Assembly: GCF_000818195.1 (NCBI RefSeq)
Contig: NZ_JTHL01000001.1
Coordinates: 8,503,146 to 8,539,351, forward strand
Direction of reading: 5' to 3'
Length of the DNA stretch: 36,206 bases
Origin: Streptomyces sp. 150FB
GTDB taxonomy: Bacteria > Actinomycetota > Actinomycetes > Streptomycetales > Streptomycetaceae
Shown here: positions 1 to 7,970 of the stretch, in pieces
Layout: each line of letters starts with the position of its first letter
Numbering within the stretch: the stretch's first letter is position 1
The notes under the pieces: generated by a model
Told to the model about the DNA's origin: nothing
Database searches by the model: none
What the model saw: only the letters and a program-made list of their open reading frames with translations
Made by a program: the position numbers and the translations under genes

Positions 1-2
1 CG

Positions 3-1157
3 ACGGCGGCCGCGCCTCCGCGAGCCTCCCGGCCTGTCCCGCCCACCCCACCCGGGGCGCCCGGAGTGCCGGGGCGCTCCTCAGGGCGCGTGGTACGGCC
101 TCGGGCCTCGACGCGGTCCGGGTCTCCGGCGTCGGCCGGCTCCGCCCCGGGGTCGTCACGCCGTCGAGCGTTGCTGACGCTCGGCGTGGTGACGGTCGCC
201 GCCGCGGTGGGGGTTCCTCTCGCGCTGAATCTCACCGGTGACGAGGACGACGGAAGCCTTCGGTTCGACGCTCCTGACAGTGAGTCCGGCGTCAGCGACG
301 TGGTGATCAGCCCGAATGGCAAGATCCTGGCCGGCAGATGCGACGAATTCGTTCAGCTCTGGGACACGCGGACCCGGCAGAGCCTGGGCAAACTCCCGGT
401 GAGCAACCTGTCGTGGGTGCACACACTGGCGTTCAGCCGGGACAGCCGGATGGTGGCCGCCGGAACCGACGACAGCGTCGTTCACCTCTGGTCGACCACC
501 ACCAGGCGGTCTCTGGCTGTCCTTGAGGCCAAGGACACGTGGGGGATCAAATCGATCGGGATCGCCCCCGACGGCAACAGGGTGTACGGGAACGACGGAA
601 ACGTGGTGTGGGTGTGGAACCGGCTGGACAAACAACCATCCGGCTCCCTGCGTCCCACTGGACCCACCGGCCTGGAGCTCAAGTACAGCGCCCTCGCACC
701 GGACGGGAAGACCCTGGCTGTCGCCTGCGGCAACGGCACCGTCTCCCTCATGTCCACGGCGACCCGGCGCGAAACCACCCGCATCGTCTGCGAGAGCGTC
801 ATCACGCAGTTGGCGTTCAGCACGGACGGAAAGATTCTTGCCGGAATCGGCGACCGCGAAGAGTCCGTCCTGCTGTGGGACGTACCGCACGCCGCGGACA
901 AGAACCCGGTCATCGGTTCCCTCACGCACACCCACTCGTCGCCCACAGCGCTGGCGTTCGGCTCCGGCGGAAAGACAGTGGCCGTCGCCTACGACGACGA
1001 CACGATCCGGCTGTGGGGTGTCAGCAGCCGCCGTGTCACGAAGACGATCACTCTGTCCAGCGACGAGTCGGCGACCCAGGGACTGGCGTTCAGCACCGAT
1101 GGCGCGTTCCTCGCCGTGACCCGGAACGGCTCGGGCCACCTGTGGAATCTCCGCTGA
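3..1157 (+). CDS. WD40-repeat membrane protein, 5' truncated; probable C-terminal part of a Ser/Thr protein kinase
   Basis: The reading frame is open to the left edge of the window, with no stop between base 3 and the GTG at 66. The part before and around that GTG is Pro/Ala/Ser/Arg-rich, like a juxtamembrane linker. An Arg cluster (SSRRRALL) is followed by one hydrophobic segment (LLTLGVVTVAAAVGVPLAL). After it come about six to seven WD40-like blades, each with a PDG/TDG/RDS turn and an LW or VW ending (FVQLWD, VVHLWS, VVWVWN, VLLWD, IRLWG, GHLWN). In Streptomyces this order is usual for receptor-like kinases: cytosolic kinase, linker, one TM, extracellular beta-propeller. The propeller would then be outside the cell as a sensor or binding module. 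The kinase domain itself is not visible, so that identity is inferred. If GTG66 were the true start it would be a 363-residue membrane-anchored propeller. Confidence 0.75.
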   Translation, partial: TAAAPPRASRPVPPTPPGAPGVPGRSSGRVVRPRASTRSGSPASAGSAPGSSRRRALLTLGVVTVAAAVGVPLALNLTGDEDDGSLRFDAPDSESGVSDVVISPNGKILAGRCDEFVQLWDTRTRQSLGKLPVSNLSWVHTLAFSRDSRMVAAGTDDSVVHLWSTTTRRSLAVLEAKDTWGIKSIGIAPDGNRVYGNDGNVVWVWNRLDKQPSGSLRPTGPTGLELKYSALAPDGKTLAVACGNGTVSLMSTATRRETTRIVCESVITQLAFSTDGKILAGIGDREESVLLWDVPHAADKNPVIGSLTHTHSSPTALAFGSGGKTVAVAYDDDTIRLWGVSSRRVTKTITLSSDESATQGLAFSTDGAFLAVTRNGSGHLWNLR

Positions 1158-1237
1158 CCGAGGGCCGGGAGCCGCAGCACCGTCACACCGCGACGGCCGA
1201 CCCGCCCAGCACCGGAAACACTCGACAGGAGCTTCCC

Positions 1238-1588
1238 ATGACCGCACGTTTCAAGGACCTGTGCATCGACGCCACCGACCACCAGGCCCTCGCGGACTGG
1301 TGGTGCACGGCCATCGGGTACGTCCGCCGGGACGCCCCGGCCGGCGACGAGGGTGAGAACACGGTGCCGATTCACGACCCCGGGGGCGAAGGCCCGCTGA
1401 TCTGGGTGAACCATGTCACCGAGGCGAAGACGGTCAAGAACCGAATGCATCTGGACGTCTGGGGGAGTGTCGCCGAACTCCTCGCCCTGGGCGCGACGTT
1501 GGTCCGTGCTCAGGAGGCCGACATCGAGTGGAGCGTGATGGCGGACCCCGAAGGCAACGAGTTCTGCGTCTTCACACCGGTCTCCTGA
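1238..1588 (+). CDS. VOC-superfamily (glyoxalase-like) protein
   Basis: A 116-residue protein beginning MTARFKDLCIDATD, with a GACAGGAG ribosome-binding site 8 bases before the ATG. It has the compact features of the actinobacterial glyoxalase-like VOC fold: an N-terminal strand (LCIDATDHQALADWW), a middle strand with MHLDVWG, and the terminal DPEGNEFCVF, where Glu in EGNEFC is the usual metal-ligand position. Family members are mostly uncharacterised; some bind metals, antibiotics or small electrophiles. It lies 80 bp after the WD40 gene on the same strand and may be co-transcribed. The substrate cannot be read from the sequence. Confidence 0.8.
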   Translation: MTARFKDLCIDATDHQALADWWCTAIGYVRRDAPAGDEGENTVPIHDPGGEGPLIWVNHVTEAKTVKNRMHLDVWGSVAELLALGATLVRAQEADIEWSVMADPEGNEFCVFTPVS

Positions 1589-1630
1589 CCACAAGGTTGC
1601 TCACACGTCCTTCCTCACCGAGTTCGCGGT

Positions 1631-2683
1631 TCATGTCCCAGTTGACGGGGCGACGCTTCCGGGCCCCCTGCGCGGCCCCCTGCCAACCGCTCCGCCAGTA
1701 CGGTCCGTACGCCCGTACAGTTGGTTGCCGAGTGGGCCCCGGCGGTACAGCACGTGCCGTCCGTCGCGGATTCGGGTGACCAGGCCCGTCGCGTGCAGCA
1801 CGCGCAGATGCTGTGACACGGCGCTCGGGGTCACTTCGAGGCGGCGGGCGATCTCGGCCGTGGTCATCGATTCGCCCAGCAGGGACAGCAGTTTCGCCTT
1901 GGGCAGACCGAGCAGCGACGTGAGAGCTGCCGTGTCGGGCTCCGGGGTCGGGGTCCAGAGGGTCGCGATCCCACGGCTGGGGTAGGCCAGCATCGGCGGT
2001 TCCTCCGCGCTGAGCGGGGGAACGGGCTTGTAGGCGAACAGGGACGGGACCAGCGGCAGTCCTCTGCCGGACGCGGCCACCTGGTGTTTGCCGATCATCT
2101 TGTCGATGTGCAGTACCCCGTTCTGCCACCGCAGGTTGGAGTGGATGTCGGAGAACAGCAGGCGTGCGCCTCCCGTTGCCAACTGCCGTGCGCGGTATGT
2201 GATGTCCGCCTCCAGTACGAGACGCATCCGCGGCCAGGTCGGCAGGAAGGCGATGTCCCAGTAGCGCCGCAGCAGCTCGCAGATCTCGTCCAGAAGCCTG
2301 ACGACCTGCACGTCACCGGGCGCGGTGGCCTGACGCAGGAGGTGAGGAAGCAGGGCCGGCGCGTGTGTTGCCAGCAGGTCGCGGCGCACGATGTCCGGCG
2401 GTGTGCCGCGTACCTCGATCAGTTGTTCCTCGATGGTGGGCGCGAAACTCGTCGGCCGTGGCGTCAGGAAATCGGGCAGGGCACGCGTCGGTCCCACCAA
2501 GGACAGCAGGAGGCGGACGTCGGGCGCGTCGAGTCTGCCGAGTGCGGATCTGCGCCAGGGGATGTGCGACGGGTAGCGGCCGGGATCACGCAGCGTCCAG
2601 AGGCTGGCCATGATCTCCTGCAACGGCGAGATGGCGAACCGGGTGTCCGCGAGATCGTCGACATCGAGCAGGAAACCGATCAT
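1631..2683 (-). CDS. ArsR-like winged-helix transcriptional regulator with N-terminal DUF5937-type domain
   Basis: A 350-residue regulator. The N-terminal part (FLLDVDDLADTRFAISPLQE...) matches a class of Streptomyces regulators that carry a long uncharacterised N-terminal domain (DUF5937, by memory). The C-terminal part, about residues 245-310, is an ArsR-type winged helix (LLSLLGESMTTAEIARRLEV, then TPSAVSQHLRVL as recognition helix, then a GRHVLYRR wing). The ATG at 2683 is preferred because conserved sequence begins at MIGFLLDVDD; the frame stays open 36 codons upstream but that part is not protein-like. It is divergent from the MFS exporter, about 56 bp away, so it probably controls that gene and itself. 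Confidence 0.8.
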   Translation of the reverse strand: MIGFLLDVDDLADTRFAISPLQEIMASLWTLRDPGRYPSHIPWRRSALGRLDAPDVRLLLSLVGPTRALPDFLTPRPTSFAPTIEEQLIEVRGTPPDIVRRDLLATHAPALLPHLLRQATAPGDVQVVRLLDEICELLRRYWDIAFLPTWPRMRLVLEADITYRARQLATGGARLLFSDIHSNLRWQNGVLHIDKMIGKHQVAASGRGLPLVPSLFAYKPVPPLSAEEPPMLAYPSRGIATLWTPTPEPDTAALTSLLGLPKAKLLSLLGESMTTAEIARRLEVTPSAVSQHLRVLHATGLVTRIRDGRHVLYRRGPLGNQLYGRTDRTGGAVGRGPRRGPGSVAPSTGT

Positions 2684-2739
2684 TAAGCGGGAAGCTACAT
2701 CGTTTGGCACCCGCGCGGATCTGCTTTGGACTTCGGTGC

Positions 2740-4047
2740 ATGACAGATCACAGCGATCGGCTACCGGCGCAACGCAGCCCACGCCGCCCACACCGCCGGA
2801 CCGACATGTCCGCCGATCCGGAACACGCGGGCTCCGGTGTGAGCAACCGGGTCATCCTGCTCCTGGCCCTCACCTGCGGAGTGGCCGTGGGCAACGTCTA
2901 CTTCCCCCAGGCCATCAGCCCGTTGGTCGCCGACGCGCTGCACGTGTCCGCCGACTCGGCCGCCCTCGTGGTGACCGCGACGCAGTTCGGTTACGCGGCC
3001 GGGATCTTCCTGCTGGTGCCGCTCGGCGACCGGTTCCCGTACCGGCCGTTGATCGTCACCCTCCTCGGACTCAGCGGCCTGGGGCTGCTCGCGGCCGGCG
3101 CGGCCCCCGGACTCGCGGCCCTGGTCGGCGCGACCGCCTTCGTCGGTGTGACGACCGTGGTCGCCCCCCTCGCCGGTCCGATGGCGGCCGGGCTGGTGGC
3201 CGGCAACCGCCGCGGTGTGGTCGGTGGCACACTGCTGAGCGGATCCATCGGTGGCATGCTGCTGTCCCGCGCCCTCGGCGGGACCATGGGGGAGTGGCTG
3301 GGGTGGCGAGCCCCCTATCTGATGTCCGCCGCCCTCTCCTTGATCATGGCCATGGTCCTGATCCGTGCGCTGCCGACGACGTCCCCGCCATCGGGGCAGC
3401 GGTATCCGGCGCTGCTGGCCGAGCCGTTGCGCCTGTTGCGCACCGAACCCGCCCTGCGCCGCTCCTGCTTCTACCAGGCCACGGTATTCGCCGGCTTCTC
3501 CGCGGTCTGGACCGGCGTCGCCCTCCTGCTCACAGGCCCGACGTACGGCATGGGCGCGCAGGCGGTCGGGGTGCTCGCCCTCGTCAACGCGGGGACCATG
3601 CTCTGCACACCGTTCGCAGGACGCCAGGTGGACCGGCGGGGGCCCGACGCGGTCAACGTCGTGTGCATACTCGGCGTCATCGCGTCGGCCCTCGTCCTCG
3701 CGTTCGGCAGCCTCGGCGGCACGCCGGGCCTGGCGACCCTGGCGCTGGGCACACTGCTGCTCGATGTCGCAATGCAGTCGGGCATGGTCGCCAACCAGGT
3801 GCGGATCTACGCCTTGCGCCCCGAGGCCCGCAGCAGAGTCAACACCGCCTACATGACCTGCGCCTACCTCGGCGGCAGCGTGGGTTCCTGGGCCGGAGCC
3901 CGCACTTACACGTACGCCGGATGGCTGGGGGTGTGCACGCTTGTCGTGTTGCTCGCCGCAGCGGCCCTGGTCCGAAGTGTCAGACCCGGGTCTCCAGCCT
4001 CCCCCGGTTCTGAAGGATGTAGAGGGCGGCCAGCGACGGGGCGATGA
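2740..4047 (+). CDS. MFS transporter (drug/metabolite efflux type)
   Basis: A 435-residue protein with 12 predicted hydrophobic segments and the MFS loop 2-3 region (VPLGDRFPYRPLI). The first helix carries GVAVGNVYFPQAISPLV, typical of the 12-TM drug:proton antiporter group (DHA1). The N-terminal tail is basic and the start is uncertain: ATG at 2740 or ATG at 2806 (MSADPEHAGSG), neither with a strong ribosome-binding site. It is divergent from the ArsR-like regulator. Its 3' end runs 68 bp into the 3' end of the convergent cydB. Substrate unknown. Confidence 0.85.
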   Translation: MTDHSDRLPAQRSPRRPHRRTDMSADPEHAGSGVSNRVILLLALTCGVAVGNVYFPQAISPLVADALHVSADSAALVVTATQFGYAAGIFLLVPLGDRFPYRPLIVTLLGLSGLGLLAAGAAPGLAALVGATAFVGVTTVVAPLAGPMAAGLVAGNRRGVVGGTLLSGSIGGMLLSRALGGTMGEWLGWRAPYLMSAALSLIMAMVLIRALPTTSPPSGQRYPALLAEPLRLLRTEPALRRSCFYQATVFAGFSAVWTGVALLLTGPTYGMGAQAVGVLALVNAGTMLCTPFAGRQVDRRGPDAVNVVCILGVIASALVLAFGSLGGTPGLATLALGTLLLDVAMQSGMVANQVRIYALRPEARSRVNTAYMTCAYLGGSVGSWAGARTYTYAGWLGVCTLVVLLAAAALVRSVRPGSPASPGSEGCRGRPATGR

Positions 4048-4978
4048 GCACCCCCGCGGCGCCGGCCACGGAGGCGAGCACCCAGAGCGTGGGCGTCGGC
4101 GCCGCGGCGTCGGCGATGCTGAGATGCGTACCCAGCAGGAACGGGTACTGCGCAACCCCCCAGCCGCATACGACCGTTGCCACGGCCAGGGCGGCCAGCA
4201 TGCGCAGGGCGAGCGGCTTCTCGCGTCTGAGGAGGAACAGCGTGAGCAGTCCGCTCAGCGCCGAGACGATGAGCAGCGCCAGGCCGCGATGGCTCAACTG
4301 GTGGAACAAACGAGGGGAGTCGGAGTGGAGGACGAAGACGCCGGCGAGGCTGATGATCCCGGTGACGATCACCGAGAGCATCGCGCGCCGGCGGAACCAC
4401 GCTTCGATCTCCGGGCCCTCGTTCTTCCGCGCGGCGGCGGTCAGAAACACCGCGGCGAGGTAGGCACACACCGCTACGGCCAGCACCCCGCCCAGGACGG
4501 ATGTGGGGTTGTTCCAGCTTTCGATCGGATCGCCGTTGCCGGCGGTGGGTACCCGGCCCGAAGCGATGGCACCGGCCACGCACCCGAAGCAGTAAGGGGT
4601 GAGCACCGAGGACAGCGCGAACGACGCCCCGAAGATGCGCTGTTCAGGCGTACGCATCGACGCCTTGCGGAAGGCGAAGCCCGCGCCCCGCAGGACGATT
4701 CCCAGCGCCGCCAGGCCCAACGGGATGTAGAGCGTGGTGGTGATGGCCGCGAACGCCGTGGGGAAAGCGCTCCACAGCATGACGAGGCAGTAGATCAGCC
4801 AGGTGTGGTTGGCCTCCCAGACAGGGCCGATCGACACGTCGATCAGATGGCGGGGCTTGCTGCCGCGCGCCGCTCCGCCGGCGGTCAGGTCCCAGAAACC
4901 GGCGCCGAAGTCCGCTCCCCCGAAGAGCGCGTAGGCGATGACACCGATGAACAGCAGGACTGCGACGGCGTCACTCAT
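3980..4978 (-). CDS. cydB: Cytochrome bd-type quinol oxidase subunit II
   Basis: A 332-residue membrane protein with the CydB N-terminal signature (LFGGADFGAGFWDL, then IGPVWEANHTWLIY) and about nine hydrophobic segments. CydB stabilises the haem-bearing CydA subunit in the terminal oxidase, which reduces O2 to water with quinol as electron donor. Its ATG overlaps the end of cydA by 8 bp (ATGAGTGA), so the two are translationally coupled. The 3' end overlaps the convergent MFS gene by 68 bp. No cydC/cydD assembly genes follow, so they must lie elsewhere if needed. Confidence 0.95.
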   Translation of the reverse strand: MSDAVAVLLFIGVIAYALFGGADFGAGFWDLTAGGAARGSKPRHLIDVSIGPVWEANHTWLIYCLVMLWSAFPTAFAAITTTLYIPLGLAALGIVLRGAGFAFRKASMRTPEQRIFGASFALSSVLTPYCFGCVAGAIASGRVPTAGNGDPIESWNNPTSVLGGVLAVAVCAYLAAVFLTAAARKNEGPEIEAWFRRRAMLSVIVTGIISLAGVFVLHSDSPRLFHQLSHRGLALLIVSALSGLLTLFLLRREKPLALRMLAALAVATVVCGWGVAQYPFLLGTHLSIADAAAPTPTLWVLASVAGAAGVLIAPSLAALYILQNRGRLETRV

Positions 4979-6419
4979 GCCGGCCCTCTCCGGCGTGCGC
5001 GTCGGTCAGCGGCCGGTTGGGACCGTACGGGACGTCCAGCCCCTCGTCGTCTCCGTCGCTGCCGGCTCTCCACCGTCTGGTCAGGGACCGCAGGATCAAC
5101 AGGGCGCCGATGCCCACAGCGAGGTAGATGCCGAGGGCGGCGGCGAAGAACGGCCAGAGGTTGCCCTGGGTCGTCACGGCGTCCTTGGTGAGCAGCAGAC
5201 CGACCACCGTCCACGGCTGCCGTCCCACCTCGGTCACCACCCAGCCGCTCTCCAGGCACACCACCGCGACGAATCCGCTGAGGGCGGCGCAGCCCAGGAA
5301 CCACCGGTTGGTGGGCACCTGCCGCCGGCGCCACCACAGCCATACGGACCAGACGACCAGCAGGAGCAGCACGCTGGCTGTTCCCACCATCACGTCGAAA
5401 GCGAGGTGGACCACGCTCACCGATCTGTCGGTGGGCCGTACGGCGGGAGCGATCGCGTCGAGTCCGCGGATCCTCGTGGACGGTCTGAACCCGGCGAGCA
5501 GCGAGGCCACGTCCGGAATCTTGAGTCCGTAGCGGACCTTCCCGTCGATGAGCACCCCGCCCAGTGTCTCGGGTACATGGGTGCCGGTGGTGGGCAGCAG
5601 TTCGAGCGCGGCGAACTTCCTGGGCTCGCTGTTGAACACCTGGCGCGCGACGACATCGCCGACGTAGACCTGTACGGGCAGGACGACCCCGGCCACGATG
5701 AAGCCGATGAGGAAGCCGAGCCGGTGGTAGTGGTCGCGGCGTCCCCTGAGCATGCCGACCGCGTAGACCCCCGCCACCGAGAAACCGGCGACGATATAGG
5801 CGGCGAGCAGCATGTGCACGCTCTCGAACCAGAAGGCACCGTTGAAGAAGACCTCGGCGGGACGGACCTCCACAACCCGGCCGCCGCGCATGGTGATACC
5901 GCCCGGCTGGTTCATCCAACTGTTCGCGGCGACGACGGCGGCGGTGCCGCCCATGCTCGCCACGACCACGGGTACGCCCGTCCAGAAGTGCACCCAGGGA
6001 GGAAGCCGCTTCCAGCCGTAGATATAGATCGAGACGAAGATCGCTTCCAGGAAGAAGAAAATACCTTCGATCGCGAACGGGAAACCGAACGCGGCGCCAT
6101 AGGTGCCCATCAGTCCCGGCCACAGGATGCCGAGTTCGAAGCTCAGCACCGTCCCGGTGACCGCTCCCACCGCGAGTAGCACGGCGGCGACCTTCGACCA
6201 GCGCTGGGCGAGCAGCAGGGCCTGTTCGTCACCGTGCCGCAGACCCCGGTAGTTGGCGATGAGCATAAGGGCGGTGAGTGCCACTCCGAACGGCACCAGG
6301 ATGATGTGGAAGCCGAGAGTGAAGGCCATCTGCTCCCGGGCGGGCAGAAGCTGCGGCGGGTCGGCGGCCGAGGCTGCGACCCGCAGCAGAATCCCGGTGA
6401 CGTGTGCGGAAGTTGGCAT
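4971..6419 (-). CDS. cydA: Cytochrome bd-type quinol oxidase subunit I
   Basis: About 482 residues, haem-binding subunit of a bd-type oxidase. Visible key residues: the b595/d-type His in FTLGFHIILVP (His38 from this start), the b558 His in WFESVHMLLAAY, the b558 Met in LAFDVMVGT, the quinol-loop K...E pair in PRKFAALE, and the GRQPW motif. Helix sequences such as FELGILWPGLMGTYG and FFFLEAIFVSIYIYGW differ from the usual Streptomyces CydA (roughly FQFGMNWSDYSRFVG), which suggests a separate oxidase lineage, perhaps of the cyanide-insensitive type. Possible starts are GTG 6464, ATG 6434 and ATG 6419; the last is nearest the conserved sequence, but none has a good ribosome-binding site. Confidence 0.93.
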   Translation of the reverse strand: MPTSAHVTGILLRVAASAADPPQLLPAREQMAFTLGFHIILVPFGVALTALMLIANYRGLRHGDEQALLLAQRWSKVAAVLLAVGAVTGTVLSFELGILWPGLMGTYGAAFGFPFAIEGIFFFLEAIFVSIYIYGWKRLPPWVHFWTGVPVVVASMGGTAAVVAANSWMNQPGGITMRGGRVVEVRPAEVFFNGAFWFESVHMLLAAYIVAGFSVAGVYAVGMLRGRRDHYHRLGFLIGFIVAGVVLPVQVYVGDVVARQVFNSEPRKFAALELLPTTGTHVPETLGGVLIDGKVRYGLKIPDVASLLAGFRPSTRIRGLDAIAPAVRPTDRSVSVVHLAFDVMVGTASVLLLLVVWSVWLWWRRRQVPTNRWFLGCAALSGFVAVVCLESGWVVTEVGRQPWTVVGLLLTKDAVTTQGNLWPFFAAALGIYLAVGIGALLILRSLTRRWRAGSDGDDEGLDVPYGPNRPLTDAHAGEGRHE

Positions 6420-6850
6420 TCCTGCATCGTCCATGCAGGGCTCGGCGCGCCGGTCCGGCGACACGGACCGGCGGCGAACGTCACCCGTTCAGGTAGCGGG
6501 GAAGCCTGCGCGTTCACGTGGACCGCTTCCCCCGCACCGCCGAGGGCGGCGGCGACAGCAACGTACGTGCGGCGGCTCTGGGGTGCCACGCGCCGGGCCG
6601 AGGCGGTGTGGGCGGGCGTGTAGGGTGAGCCGCCGCGAAGGGGAGTAGCCCCGAAAACCGGTCGTCGACATACTGGAACTCAGCCACGGGTTCCCGGTGG
6701 CCGGGCCCGCGTCGGGTAATGATGTGGGTGGGCGAGACCTTCGGCCCTTTTGTCGACGGATGATTGCGTGTCGGCGGGGTCGAAGCCGTACCCGCTCCGC
6801 GCCGGTCGTCCTCGAAGCCCCTGCCGGTGCGGGAAGGCTGAACGAGACCC
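6420..6850. other. Intergenic region between cydA and the antiporter gene
   Basis: The right half (about 6632-6850) holds the riboswitch leader of the antiporter gene. The left half (6420-6631) should carry the cydAB promoter and possibly the riboswitch promoter. It contains CGCGTTCACG near 6510, which resembles half of a Rex operator, but the other half is missing. No gene is seen here. Confidence 0.6.
6632..6747 (+). promoter_or_regulatory. yybP-ykoY family (Mn2+-sensing) riboswitch
   Basis: The conserved blocks of this riboswitch family appear in order: AAGGGGAGTAGCC (6639-6650), GTCGTCGACATACTGG (about 6661-6676), a GCCAC...GTGGC hairpin, and GGGCGAGACCTT (6730-6741). The closing helix pairs CGAAGG (6636-6641) with CCTTCG (6738-6743). 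Known members bind Mn2+ at the junction and switch on Mn export or Mn-tolerance genes (mntP, alx/TerC, cation pumps). Just after it GGGC (6730-6733) could pair with GCCC (6744-6747) ahead of TTTT (6748-6751), a weak competing terminator. CCTTC at 6738-6742 is complementary to GAAGG of the antiporter Shine-Dalgarno (6833-6837). The switching mechanism is inferred; the aptamer match is direct. Confidence 0.93.
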
Positions 6851-7900
6851 GTGATCCATTTCTTCCTGCTCGTCGTGTGCGCGGCGGCGATCTACCTCTC
6901 CTGCGAGTGGTTCGTCAACGCCGTGGAGTGGCTCGGCCAGCGCCTGAACGTGGGGAAGATGGCGGTCGGCACGATCCTGGCCGCCTTCGGCACCGCCCTG
7001 CCCGAATCAGTGGTCACGCTCGTCGCGGTCACCACCGGTGCCACCACCAACGCCAAGGACATCGGTGTCGGCGCCGCGATGGGCGGCCCGCTGGCCCTGT
7101 CCACCATCGCCTACGGCGTCACCGGCGTGATGCTGCTGCTCAAGCGCCGCAAGGACCGCGCCCGGGTGCTCGAAGAGACCGGCACGCCGCCGAGCGCCGG
7201 CGACAACGAGGTGCTGGGCGACGAACACGACATGAGACGCCTCGCCAAGGACCAGAAATGGTTCCTGCCGATCTTCGTCGTCAAGGTCACCCTCGGGCTC
7301 GTCGCCTTCGCGTTCAAGCCCACCCTGGGCCTGCTGTTCTTCGCCACGTACGCCGTCTACTTCTGGCGTGAGATCCGCAGCGGTGACCAGGGAGGTCACA
7401 GCGAGAACGAGGCACTGGAGCCGCTGAGGTTCCAGCGCAAGGCCGCTTCGCCCAGCAACTGGGCTGTCGTGGGCCAGACGGTGCTGACCCTGGCGGTGAT
7501 CTTCCTCGCCTCGCAGCTCTTCGTGAAGCAACTCGACGCCATCGGCCCGATGCTGGGCCTCTCCACCACCGTCACCGCCCTGCTGCTCTCGCCGGTCGCC
7601 ACCGAGCTGCCCGAAGTCATGAACGCGGTCATCTGGGTGCGTCAGGGCAAGACGAAACTCGCGCTCGCCAACATCTCGGGCGCGATGATGATCCAGGCAA
7701 CCGTCCCCAGCGGCCTCGGACTGCTCTTCACCACCTGGAAGTTCGACAACGCCCTCATCTGGTCCGGCGGCATCACCATGGCCGCGATCGTCTACCTGCT
7801 CCTGACGATGCGGGCTCACAAGCTCACACCCGTACGCCTCGCGGTGGCCGCCGGCTTCTACGTGGTCTTCGCCCTCGGCCTCATCCCGATCCTGAGCTGA
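6851..7900 (+). CDS. CaCA-family cation antiporter, probable Mn2+ (or Ca2+) exporter
   Basis: A 349-residue protein with two inverted alpha-repeats, as in Na+/Ca2+ exchangers: GTALPES at residues 47-53 and the second repeat ATELPEVMNAV near residue 250. These acidic motifs form the cation site. About ten hydrophobic segments are split by a charged cytosolic loop (about 95-135 and 170-190). The start is GTG, with GGGAAGG about 13 bases upstream. The yybP-ykoY riboswitch in its leader implies induction by Mn2+, so manganese efflux is the most likely job; Ca2+ exchange cannot be excluded. It converges with the catalase gene across a shared terminator. Confidence 0.88.
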   Translation: MIHFFLLVVCAAAIYLSCEWFVNAVEWLGQRLNVGKMAVGTILAAFGTALPESVVTLVAVTTGATTNAKDIGVGAAMGGPLALSTIAYGVTGVMLLLKRRKDRARVLEETGTPPSAGDNEVLGDEHDMRRLAKDQKWFLPIFVVKVTLGLVAFAFKPTLGLLFFATYAVYFWREIRSGDQGGHSENEALEPLRFQRKAASPSNWAVVGQTVLTLAVIFLASQLFVKQLDAIGPMLGLSTTVTALLLSPVATELPEVMNAVIWVRQGKTKLALANISGAMMIQATVPSGLGLLFTTWKFDNALIWSGGITMAAIVYLLLTMRAHKLTPVRLAVAAGFYVVFALGLIPILS

Positions 7901-7905
7901 CACAC

Positions 7906-7952
7906 CCGCGTCCGCTCCCTGCCCCGGCCCGTGACGGGAGCGGATGACGCGG
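7906..7952. terminator. Bidirectional stem-loop terminator
   Basis: CCGCTCCC (7912-7919) pairs with GGGAGCGG (7936-7943), extended by CCGCG (7906-7910) with CGCGG (7948-7952) around a small bulge. It lies between the convergent antiporter and catalase genes, with no strong U-tract, as is usual in Streptomyces. Confidence 0.75.
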
Positions 7953-7970
7953 GCGGTCCGGACCGGGGGG

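Noticed and set aside
6505..6525. CGCGTTCACG upstream of cydA as a Rex operator
   Set aside because: Only the right half fits TGTGAACGCGTTCACA; the left half (GCCTGCG) does not.
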